DNA from: Balneolia bacterium | Lineage (GTDB): Bacteria > Bacteroidota > Rhodothermia > Balneolales > Cyclonatronaceae | Assembly (NCBI GenBank): GCA_003567135.1 | Contig: PXAI01000059.1 | Span: 1 to 14,121, forward strand | Length of the DNA stretch: 14,121 bases | Reading direction: 5' to 3' | Shown: piece by piece, positions 7,454 through 13,726 of the stretch | Layout of the letters: each line of letters opens with the position of its first letter | How positions within the stretch are numbered: the first letter of the stretch is position 1 | Translations under genes and position numbers: made by a program | The notes under the pieces: model-generated | The model's database searches: none | Told to the model about the DNA's origin: nothing | The model's input: the letters and a program-made list of their open reading frames with translations, nothing else

Positions 7454-8455
7454 ATGCCTGATAACGTTATACTGGAAAATTACGCCAAAAAGAAGCCGGA
7501 GATTCTGGCGGATACTGTTTCGAAAATCGGTGATGCCGCGCTGCAGCCGGCACGTTTGCTGATGGACTACGCGGTTGGCTCAGCTGCTTACGACGCGCCC
7601 GCGCTTATGCTGAAATTTTGTGAATGGCTCCGGGTTCATCCTCCGGTGCAGAGCGGAATCAGTGTGGAAAAGCTGATTGAGGCCGTCAGGGAAGAGTTTT
7701 TGCGTTACAAAGAGTTGTCTGAAAATAAGCCGCTGATTGCGATGCTGGAAGGCGCGGCCGATCACGTTTCTGTTTTTAAGGTTTCGGAGGAAAGTGAGCT
7801 AAATGGCGATGATGAAATGGTCGAACATGCTGATAAGCTCCTGGCGTTTTTACTCGATTATAACCGGAATGAAGCCGGATTTCTGGTGGATGAGCTTGCA
7901 ATGGAAGGTACGCCGATCCCCGAAGTGTACTGCGAGGTGATTACGCCGGTGATGCGGGAAATTCGCAGGAAATGGTATCTGGGTCAGCTCAATTCCGGGC
8001 ACGTTTACTTTATCGGAGCCGCGTTCGATCTGATCATCTCACAGCTTTATTCTTATTTGTTTGCGATGGATAAGAAAGATGAAAAAGTTGTGATCACCAC
8101 CCTCAAGCCCGATCCGCTGGACTTTACCGCGCGGATGGTTTCGGATTTGTTCGAGCAGGCCAAATGGAAAACGAACTATCTCGGCGTGATCACCGATTAC
8201 AAGCCTGCCGCCCCGGTTTTGCTTGAAGCAGATCCCGATCTGGTTATTCTTAACGCGCCGTTTCCGGTGAAGCCACAGGAGTGCCTTGGGCTGATCAAAG
8301 ATTTGAAACAGGAACGTCCGGGTGTTAAAGTGATGATCTCCGGTGCAGTGGCGCACGCCGAACCGGATCTGTTTTTAGACAACGGAGCTGATGCTCTTTT
8401 CGAAACGCCCGATGCTGAGGTTACGGAAATAGCGTCGGGGCTGCTGAAGTCCTGA
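7454..8455 (+). CDS. B12-binding-fold protein lacking cobalamin ligands
   Basis: This 333-aa cytoplasmic protein has the two-part architecture of CarH/methionine-synthase-type cobalamin modules. A four-helix cap lies at ~122-205 (NEAGFLVDELAMEGTPI, then EVITPVMREIRRKWYLGQLN), followed by a Rossmann-like B12-binding domain at ~210-333 (VVITTLKP, LVILNAPFPVKP, VKVMISGAVA, GADALFE). Residues 1-110 are helical, match no family I know, and are not a MerR-type DNA-binding domain. The key binding residues look replaced. In the cap, Trp174 is kept, but the Glu-His pair at W+10/W+11 is Val184-Tyr185. The E/DxHxxG base-off loop reads DPLDFT (220-225), with Leu where the axial His should be and Thr for Gly. 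It is therefore probably a sensor or scaffold that binds another ligand, such as heme, flavin or a degraded tetrapyrrole, or none. It appears to be a single-gene unit followed by a hairpin terminator. No Shine-Dalgarno precedes the ATG. Confidence 0.82.
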   Translation: MPDNVILENYAKKKPEILADTVSKIGDAALQPARLLMDYAVGSAAYDAPALMLKFCEWLRVHPPVQSGISVEKLIEAVREEFLRYKELSENKPLIAMLEGAADHVSVFKVSEESELNGDDEMVEHADKLLAFLLDYNRNEAGFLVDELAMEGTPIPEVYCEVITPVMREIRRKWYLGQLNSGHVYFIGAAFDLIISQLYSYLFAMDKKDEKVVITTLKPDPLDFTARMVSDLFEQAKWKTNYLGVITDYKPAAPVLLEADPDLVILNAPFPVKPQECLGLIKDLKQERPGVKVMISGAVAHAEPDLFLDNGADALFETPDAEVTEIASGLLKS

Positions 8456-8514
8456 TCAGGACAAATACAGTTGTCCCGAAAAACCGGTATTGGTTTAAAC
8501 TGTCTTTGTTTTTC
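8449..8514 (+). terminator. Palindromes and probable terminator after the B12-fold gene
   Basis: GTCCTGATCAGGAC (8449-8462) is a perfect palindrome spanning the stop codon. GGACAA (8459-8464) can pair with TTGTCC (8471-8476). A larger hairpin, ACAGTT (8467-8472) with AACTGT (8498-8503) plus an inner AAACC/GGTTT stem, is followed by CTTTGTTTTT. That last structure has the layout of a rho-independent terminator with an interrupted stem. Confidence 0.4.
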
Positions 8515-8543
8515 CGTCTGAATGCAAGACAAATATTATCAAT

Positions 8544-8581
8544 TTCTTGTAGGGACAGGGCATGCCCTTCCCCTACAAGAA
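8544..8581. repeat. 38-bp near-perfect CATG-centred palindrome (REP-like)
   Basis: TTCTTGTAGGGACAGGGCA (8544-8562) is followed directly by TGCCCTTCCCCTACAAGAA (8563-8581). The arms are complementary apart from two adjacent positions. It sits between the convergent B12-fold and lptD genes. It shares the plan GTAGRGAC...CATG...GTCYCTAC with a second palindrome at 13498-13525, which suggests a dispersed repeat family. It could also act as a transcription barrier for lptD. Confidence 0.7.
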
Positions 8582-8652
8582 TCTGAATTAATTTCAATAC
8601 GGTTAACGTCATTTTGCCCAACAACAGGGCTGTAAATTTCACCATCAATAAA

Positions 8653-11583
8653 TCAGAAACGCCCGATCGGGGAATCTCTTCTTTCAAGATCGTTAAGACC
8701 CGGCAGCATATTGAATATGCTGCGCATTTGCGTATCGGATATGGTAAGGGCGAACCGGAAAAACTTGAAATCGCCGAACGGATTCCACTCGAAACTCATG
8801 TTCCAGCAGTGCAGGTTTCGCGTGATGAAAAAGCGGGATGGCGTCAGCTCTTTTTCGATGAAATCGTAGCCCAGCGATGTTCCTACGTTCCAGCCTTTGG
8901 TAAGCCGTGCCTGGATATTTTCGACGTTCAGCACCGCCGATCGCTGTTCATTATTGAAATCTATAAACCGCCAGTTGTATGAAAAGCGTAACGAGGCCGA
9001 CCACGGAACGCTGATGGGCTGCACCGGATCGTAATAAAATGCACGGTCAATTCCCCGGAACATGTGCTGGTCCCAGGGATCGTAAAATCTCGGGTAATAT
9101 CCCGGGCCCGGCTCTATTCGCGGGCCGCCGCTTCCGCCGGATATTCGCGTACTTGCGTTAATCGTGTAAGAAGTCAGCCTCAGAATACCGTCGCCGTCAT
9201 CCCATAAATACTGATCGATCCGCCGCCCGAGTGAATCTTGCGCGTAGGGACTAAACGTTGCATTGGCGTTAATCCGGATATTTTGGAGGATGTTTGAGGT
9301 CAGGCTCGTTGTGAGATCGCTCAGCCTGAACTGCTCGGCCGCGAAGTTGTAGCTGAGGTTGGCACGCAAATCATCAATCAGGCGGATGACGCGCTCATTT
9401 CGCTCGCCGGTGCTGTCGCGGGAAACCTGCTTGGTCTCGAAAATATTTGAGAGGCTGAACGAAACCACGCGCTGCTCGCCCGCGCTTGGACCGCCGAGAA
9501 GTCCCCGCTCAAAAATGGAATACTGCAACGTATTGCCAAGCGTATCACGTTCGGTTTCGCGGAAATATCCCCAGAAGTCGGTACTGAAGTCGGGCTGGTA
9601 GGAGAAGGAAACGCTGGGCCGCATCGTGTGCCGGAACCCCTGAAGACTTCCCACCTGCATGTTTGAAATTCCGTAAACCGTTGTGCTCATGCTCAGTGAG
9701 GTATTGAATGTGCGCGCCGCGGCAAATCCCGGCTCAATGCGGTCTTCAACCTGATTGGTTTCCTCGTTGAGTTCTTTTCGAACCGTTTCCGGATACCAGT
9801 ACTCGTTGATCCGCGCGTTGGTGCTTACGTTCACATAATCGGATGTCGTAAGCTGCGCATTAATATCCGCCCGCTGATTAAATCCATAGCGGATATGTTC
9901 CAGGCTCCCGGTTGCCTCCCGGTGATCTGAGGCAGAAAAAAGTGCCTGCGTCCAGTTAATATCTGAAACGGGATTACCCTCGGCATCGAGCATCGGGCGA
10001 AACTCGAAACGGGAGTTAAACTGCCCGCTGTAGCCGATCGAAAGCGTTTCGTACCAGCGCTGATCACCAGGAGAACGGCGGCGCTCAAACGGATTAAATC
10101 GCTGGAAACTGTAATTCATGGTCGGACCCTGCAGTGAAACCACATCCGTGGCAAAGTTCTGGCTCTGCTGCATCGATAGTGAAAAGTTGTACAGGTTGGT
10201 CGGATGCCGGTAGTTATAGGAAACCCGTGATGAAGTCGTGGTCTCAGCGCGTTCGTCGATATCGTAGCTGTTCCGTACAAAGTAATCGCTCGTTCGCAGG
10301 TTGATGTTCGCTGTTCCTGATGCAAACGGAGAAAACGTATGCTGATGGTTAATCTGAATAGAGCTGTTGACTACTTTTGAAAAATCCGGATCAGTCGGCT
10401 CAAGGCCCTGTTCGCGCGAATATCCGATTCGCACAGAACCTCTGAAACGATCTCTGAGCGCGTAGTTTACGTCTGAATCCAGGAAATAGGTTCCCGAGGT
10501 GTAGAGGCTTCCGCGGAATGTCCCGGTCAGATAATCATTGAAATACTGGAACCAGCCAAATTCCTCCACGCCGAGCCCGCGGGCGCTCTGTTCACGAAGC
10601 ACAAATCTGGGAGATAGTAAACCGCTCTGTTCCTCACGCAGCCCCGACGGAATGTACCCGAACGGGAAAATCATCGGATAGGGGATGTCAAGGATGTAAA
10701 TCTGGGCGCGGGTAAAAAAGATCTCATCTTCATCCACCACCTTCATTCTGTTGGCGCGGATGTAGTAATGCGGATGATCCAGATCGCAGGTGGAGTATAT
10801 CGCATCCTCAATAAAAATAACGTGCGGTGCCGGTGCCTTAACCTGCGTTCCGGTTACGTGGCCGTCATCCATCTTGATTCTTGCCACGTCGAATTTTCCT
10901 TTTTCTGTAACGTAATTGAAAAGGATTCGCCGGCTCCGTATTTCTTCTCCGTCGCGGGTGAGCGTGGGTTCAGAGAGCGTATCAACCGGAGCGAAATATT
11001 CTCCGCGTCGTTCAAGCCATTCGGTGAAAATAGGCGGGGCGTTCAGTTCTTCGAGCGGAAGTCGCCGTGCCTCGGCTTCAGCGGTATTCTGATCGAGCCG
11101 GAGCGTGATCTTTCCCGCAGTAAGCCGGCCGGAGGGATGTTCCACAGCTGCGTTTCCAAAGAGCGTGGCGATCCGTTCGCCAATCAGGGTGATTTTCAGA
11201 GAATCCCTTGCCGAAAAATTGACCGGATCGGTCAGCTGGCCGTCATCGCGCGGCTGGCGTTCCCGTTGCTGAGTTGTTTGTGTTCCGGGCAGCTGAAGAT
11301 CGGGCGCCAGTGTATCTGGGAGAGCCGGCGTTTCGGCTGCGTCGAGCGTGTCGGGCAGTGCGGGTGTTTGCGGAGTTTCGAGCGTATCCGGCGGTGTCGG
11401 GGAAGATTCTTCCGTTTCGGGATCTTCCGGCGGATCAGTCGATTGTGCTGAAGCTGACAGCGGTACTAAAACCAGAAAAAACATCAGTAATGCCGGAAAA
11501 AACAGCGCTGCGGGAAGTCCTGAAACCGGACGCACCTCTGTACATGCGATTTGTCTCAGAAAATTCCGGTGCTGCAATACCAT
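8653..11583 (-). CDS. lptD: LPS-assembly outer-membrane protein LptD (OstA/Imp)
   Basis: This 976-aa protein is the outer-membrane part of the Lpt bridge, which inserts lipopolysaccharide into the outer leaflet together with the lipoprotein LptE. An N-terminal export signal has its hydrophobic core at ~25-46 (ending SASAQ). A Pro/Thr-rich linker (~47-110) contains a repeated PALPDTL. The OstA/LptA-like periplasmic jelly roll covers ~125-310 (SLKITLIGERIATLFGNAAV, TAGKITLRLDQ). The conserved transition YSTCDLDHPHYYIRANRMKV lies at ~263, and PYPMIFPFGYIPSG leads into a long beta-barrel (~330-976) of alternating aromatic strands ending in Phe. Only one Cys is present in that conserved motif, so the disulfide scheme of E. 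coli LptD does not apply, as expected for this phylum. The start gives a long n-region; the next Met (~34) would leave too short a signal, so the first is preferred. It starts 29 nt after the ROK kinase stop, suggesting co-transcription. Confidence 0.9.
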   Translation of the reverse strand: MVLQHRNFLRQIACTEVRPVSGLPAALFFPALLMFFLVLVPLSASAQSTDPPEDPETEESSPTPPDTLETPQTPALPDTLDAAETPALPDTLAPDLQLPGTQTTQQRERQPRDDGQLTDPVNFSARDSLKITLIGERIATLFGNAAVEHPSGRLTAGKITLRLDQNTAEAEARRLPLEELNAPPIFTEWLERRGEYFAPVDTLSEPTLTRDGEEIRSRRILFNYVTEKGKFDVARIKMDDGHVTGTQVKAPAPHVIFIEDAIYSTCDLDHPHYYIRANRMKVVDEDEIFFTRAQIYILDIPYPMIFPFGYIPSGLREEQSGLLSPRFVLREQSARGLGVEEFGWFQYFNDYLTGTFRGSLYTSGTYFLDSDVNYALRDRFRGSVRIGYSREQGLEPTDPDFSKVVNSSIQINHQHTFSPFASGTANINLRTSDYFVRNSYDIDERAETTTSSRVSYNYRHPTNLYNFSLSMQQSQNFATDVVSLQGPTMNYSFQRFNPFERRRSPGDQRWYETLSIGYSGQFNSRFEFRPMLDAEGNPVSDINWTQALFSASDHREATGSLEHIRYGFNQRADINAQLTTSDYVNVSTNARINEYWYPETVRKELNEETNQVEDRIEPGFAAARTFNTSLSMSTTVYGISNMQVGSLQGFRHTMRPSVSFSYQPDFSTDFWGYFRETERDTLGNTLQYSIFERGLLGGPSAGEQRVVSFSLSNIFETKQVSRDSTGERNERVIRLIDDLRANLSYNFAAEQFRLSDLTTSLTSNILQNIRINANATFSPYAQDSLGRRIDQYLWDDGDGILRLTSYTINASTRISGGSGGPRIEPGPGYYPRFYDPWDQHMFRGIDRAFYYDPVQPISVPWSASLRFSYNWRFIDFNNEQRSAVLNVENIQARLTKGWNVGTSLGYDFIEKELTPSRFFITRNLHCWNMSFEWNPFGDFKFFRFALTISDTQMRSIFNMLPGLNDLERRDSPIGRF

Positions 11584-11612
11584 AAAAATGCGTAATGTTC
11601 CGGCAGTGAGTA

Positions 11613-12560
11613 TCAGAGGTTTTCGAGTGCTAACACACCTGCGCCGAGCAGGGCCGACTCATTCCCGAGTTTTTCGGGGATAATTTCGAAATCAGCGTGA
11701 AACGGACCCATCAGTCTTGAGAGCGCGGCTTCCCGTGCAGGATCAAGAATCCATTTTCCCGATTTCGCCACGCCGCCGCTAACCACAATTTTACGGATAT
11801 CGAGGGTGTGGATGTAATTTACCAGCGCGTAGCCGAGCATACGTCCGGCGTCGCTGAGAATATCTACTGCCAGCTGATTCCCCGCTTCCGCCGCAAGAGT
11901 GAGGTCAACGGGCTCAAGTGCGTCGAAATTATCCCGGAACCTGGTGTAAAGTTCGTTGTCCGGATGTTTTTTGATTTCATCGGCGGCGCGACGGCTCAGA
12001 AACCGCTGGCCAAGGTACGCTTCGACACCACCTTTGGCGCTTGAGTTCGAGCTGGGGCCGTTATAGTCGATAATCACGTGGCCAAGTTCACCGGCAGAAC
12101 CGGTGGCACCGCGAAACAGCACATTATTATAGATAATGCCGCCGCCGACTCCGGTTCCCAGCGTAATCATGATAAAATGTTTGTAAGGCGCGCCGCTACC
12201 AAAGCGGGCTGAGCCGAGCGCCATCAGGTTGGCGTCATTTTCAAGAAGACAGGGGAGTCCGGTACGCTGCTGGATTTCTTCGGCAAGATGCACAACATCC
12301 CAGCCGGGTAAATTCGGTGGATTGCTGACGGTTTTCCGGTCAAGGCTGATCATGCCCGGAGCGCCAATTCCGATTCCGAACGGTTTCTCAGGCGACTCCT
12401 CCATCCTCTCCTTAACGGTTCGGGCGATCAGATCGAGCGTAGCCTCAAGGCCCGCCTCAGCATTGGTAGGCGTGGAATACTGCTGAATAATTCCGTTATG
12501 CTTATGAATAAGGGCGGATTTCAGATTGGTTCCACCCATATCAATCCCAATTGCGTACAT
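11613..12560 (-). CDS. ROK-family sugar kinase (glucokinase-like) without the zinc motif
   Basis: This 315-aa cytoplasmic kinase of the ROK family (repressor, ORF, kinase) probably phosphorylates glucose or a related hexose or amino sugar with ATP. It has the ATP phosphate loop DMGGTNLK (7-14), the catalytic base Asp109 in ENDAN, the second phosphate loop LGTGVGGG (134-141), and the sugar-binding GELGH (157-161, with Glu158 and His161). The family zinc motif CxCGxxGCxE is present by alignment but reads SNSSAKGGVE (171-180). All three cysteines are lost while the following Glu180 is kept. The length is normal and there is no N-terminal HTH, so this is a kinase and not a repressor. AGGA lies upstream of the ATG, the only convincing Shine-Dalgarno in the window. 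It leads a probable two-gene unit with lptD. The exact substrate cannot be told from sequence. Confidence 0.88.
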   Translation of the reverse strand: MYAIGIDMGGTNLKSALIHKHNGIIQQYSTPTNAEAGLEATLDLIARTVKERMEESPEKPFGIGIGAPGMISLDRKTVSNPPNLPGWDVVHLAEEIQQRTGLPCLLENDANLMALGSARFGSGAPYKHFIMITLGTGVGGGIIYNNVLFRGATGSAGELGHVIIDYNGPSSNSSAKGGVEAYLGQRFLSRRAADEIKKHPDNELYTRFRDNFDALEPVDLTLAAEAGNQLAVDILSDAGRMLGYALVNYIHTLDIRKIVVSGGVAKSGKWILDPAREAALSRLMGPFHADFEIIPEKLGNESALLGAGVLALENL

Positions 12561-12642
12561 CAGTAATTTCCTGCAATTTCATTAAAAATAAGAACCGGCA
12601 AGCAGATCAGCGTCGCTGCTGTCCGGAATTAATACATCCGGT

Positions 12643-12650
12643 GAAATATA
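12643..12650 (-). promoter_or_regulatory. Possible -7 box for the ROK-lptD unit
   Basis: On the minus strand this reads TATATTTC, one base from the Bacteroidota -7 consensus TAnnTTTG. A T-rich TGTTTAAC lies roughly 18-20 nt further upstream. Transcription would start near 12636, leaving a leader of about 75 nt. The match is imperfect, so this is tentative. Confidence 0.3.
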
Positions 12651-12710
12651 AGAGTTATCCGCCCATGTTAAACAGGAAAAGGAAAGGCAATTTTTTAGTT
12701 CGCTTCGCTC

Positions 12711-12740
12711 GAATTATGAATTGTGAATTCTTGAATTGCT
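12711..12740. repeat. Left array of GAATTNT heptamers
   Basis: Consecutive units GAATTAT, GAATTGT, GAATTCTT and GAATTGCT form a short tandem array. Its unit-length order (7, 7, 8) matches the array at 13072-13115, on the other side of the hairpin-rich element, in the same orientation. Confidence 0.7.
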
Positions 12741-12795
12741 CAGACGAGAAAACCGTTTTTTGAATGAGGCAGCGATTATAGCATGTAAGACGTTC

Positions 12796-12823
12796 GTTAC
12801 CTTTTGTGCGGACAAAAGGTAAC
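12796..12823. repeat. Perfect 12-bp inverted repeat with GCGG loop
   Basis: GTTACCTTTTGT (12796-12807) and ACAAAAGGTAAC (12812-12823) are exact reverse complements around a 4-nt loop. No T-run follows on either strand, so it is not a plain terminator. It forms the left end of the composite element 12796-13017. Confidence 0.85.
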
Positions 12824-13017
12824 CCAAAAGCCGCCGGCTGGGATAAAATGGCTAAACCTTCGCTACGTTGCGCTAAATAAAATCAATGCTCCGCTACCTC
12901 GGGCGCATATTTCCACGCTGGTCAGCGGTATGATTTTATTCTTAACGCTTCACTCCGCTACGGTTCTAAACGCCATTTATCCATAGGCCGGGTTTCTTCT
13001 TTTTTGGTAAAGCCTAT
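12796..13017. repeat. Composite hairpin element, probably a dispersed intergenic repeat
   Basis: Several nested inverted repeats follow each other. After the 12-bp hairpin, GGATAAAATGGC (12841-12852) pairs with GCCATTTATCC (12972-12982). Inside that, TAAATAAAATCA (12874-12885) pairs with TGATTTTATTCTTA (12931-12944), and CGCTG/CAGCG (12916-12927) forms a central hairpin. CTYCGCTAC occurs three times (12858, 12889, 12953). ATAGGC (12983-12988) pairs with GCCTAT (13012-13017) at the right end. From memory, the GGATAAA-TGGC-TAAA...CCATTTATCC layout resembles repeats seen many times in Bacteroidota genomes. This is recollection, not a search result. No transposase is encoded. A 60-codon ORF across it looks accidental. 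Confidence 0.6.
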
Positions 13018-13071
13018 AAAAATGGTTCAAAAAACATTATTCAGGCAGCATTTGTTTTCTGCTTTTTCCAT

Positions 13072-13115
13072 CAATTCTGAATTCTGAATTTTTGAATTCT
13101 GAATTCTGAACTACT
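13072..13115. repeat. Right array of GAATTNT heptamers
   Basis: Units CAATTCT, GAATTCT, GAATTTTT, GAATTCT, GAATTCT and the degenerate GAACTACT run up to and slightly into the 3' end of the septum-protein gene. It is the counterpart of the array at 12711-12740, and together they bracket the hairpin element. Confidence 0.75.
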
Positions 13116-13410
13116 CTTGTACCTGATAGATAACCTCACCCTCGCGTCTCATACCATATTCTTCGCGGGCGATTCGTTCGAGGTAGGCGGCGTCGTTTTC
13201 GAGGGATTCAATGCGGGCTTCGAGGATGCGCGTTTCTTCCTGCATCCGTTCGATTTCCTGTTCCAGTCCGGCGCGTTCCTGATTCAGGGAATAGCGTGTC
13301 CAGAGGCTGTAGTTGTCAAAAAAGCCAAACCACAAAACGAGAAAACCTATCAAAACTCCGTAGAGATAGGATCGTTTCCAGCGCAGTGGATTCAGGATTT
13401 CGGTATTCAT
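13111..13410 (-). CDS. FtsB/DivIC-family septum formation initiator
   Basis: This 99-aa single-pass inner-membrane protein of the divisome normally pairs with FtsL and FtsQ to activate septal wall synthesis. It has a short cytoplasmic N-terminus (MNTEILNPLRWKRS), one membrane segment (~15-33, YLYGVLIGFLVLWFGFFDN), and a coiled coil with Leu/Ile heptads (~42-75). The family ending is YLERIAREEYGMRREGEVIY. I chose the ATG at 13410 and not the in-frame ATG at 13461 for two reasons: the upstream extension has no family match, and a promoter -7 box (13459-13466) would overlap that earlier start. The gene appears to stand alone here. In many bacteria it lies next to eno, which is not seen in this window. 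Confidence 0.88.
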   Translation of the reverse strand: MNTEILNPLRWKRSYLYGVLIGFLVLWFGFFDNYSLWTRYSLNQERAGLEQEIERMQEETRILEARIESLENDAAYLERIAREEYGMRREGEVIYQVQE

Positions 13411-13458
13411 TATTATAGTGATGTGATTGAATTCGCCTAAATATAGGTCATTTCGGGG

Positions 13459-13466
13459 CAAAGATA
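13459..13466 (-). promoter_or_regulatory. Bacteroidota-type -7 promoter box for the septum protein gene
   Basis: The minus strand reads TATCTTTG followed by CCCC, an exact match to TAnnTTTG, the -7 element of the Bacteroidota primary sigma factor. It lies about 49 nt upstream of the chosen ATG at 13410. A good TTTG-type -33 element is not visible at the usual spacing. Transcription would begin near 13452. Confidence 0.55.
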
Positions 13467-13497
13467 CAATTTGAGCATGTGAATCAGTTGCCCGGTT

Positions 13498-13525
13498 GCA
13501 GAGACACCATGCATGGCGTCTCTAC
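13498..13525. repeat. 28-bp CATG-centred palindrome (REP-like)
   Basis: GCAGAGACACCATG (13498-13511) is followed by CATGGCGTCTCTAC (overlapping at the centre to 13525). The arms are complementary except for two positions. It shares the outer GYAGRGAC / GTCYCTAC arms and the CATG centre with the palindrome at 8544-8581 and, like it, sits between genes. Confidence 0.65.
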
Positions 13526-13726
13526 TACAGGGCTGTCGCATTATTATTTTTGGGAACAGGATTTCTCGGATGAGTATTCCCGGTAAAAACTACCAGATAC
13601 ATGCCATCCCCATATTTTTCATCTTTCATCCCAAATTCCCGGATACACTTTACGAATTTATTCACCGTTTTATATTATGGAAGAGTATCTTATACAATCA
13701 GGTACGACATTTACTCAGATTACAGT

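Larger units (their letters stand above)
13411..13726. other. Intergenic region between divergent septum-protein and PLD genes
   Basis: This 316-nt gap holds the -7 box for the septum-protein gene and the palindrome at 13498-13525. A possible TATCTTAT box lies at 13686-13693, about 33 nt before the PLD start, and is too weak to call. No convincing small gene is seen. Confidence 0.4.

Noticed and set aside
8197..8687. Minus-strand ORFs opposite the end of the B12-fold gene and past lptD
   Set aside because: They run through the terminator and palindrome region and have no protein-like features.
10768..11683. Long plus-strand ORFs opposite the 5' part of lptD
   Set aside because: They are antisense to a well-supported lptD. 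Their Cys/Arg- or Ser/Gly-rich compositions are typical of shadow frames over Pro/Thr-rich or GC-rich coding DNA.
12804..12986. 60-codon plus-strand ORF inside the hairpin element
   Set aside because: It lies wholly in the nested inverted repeats, has no recognisable domain or ribosome-binding site, and its composition follows from the repeats.
12796..13017. Insertion sequence or integrated element with its own genes
   Set aside because: No transposase or integrase reading frame is present, and clear target-site duplications at the exact ends cannot be shown.
12711..13115. CRISPR-like array from the GAATTNT repeats
   Set aside because: The repeats are 7-8 nt, directly adjacent with no unique spacers, and no cas genes are present.
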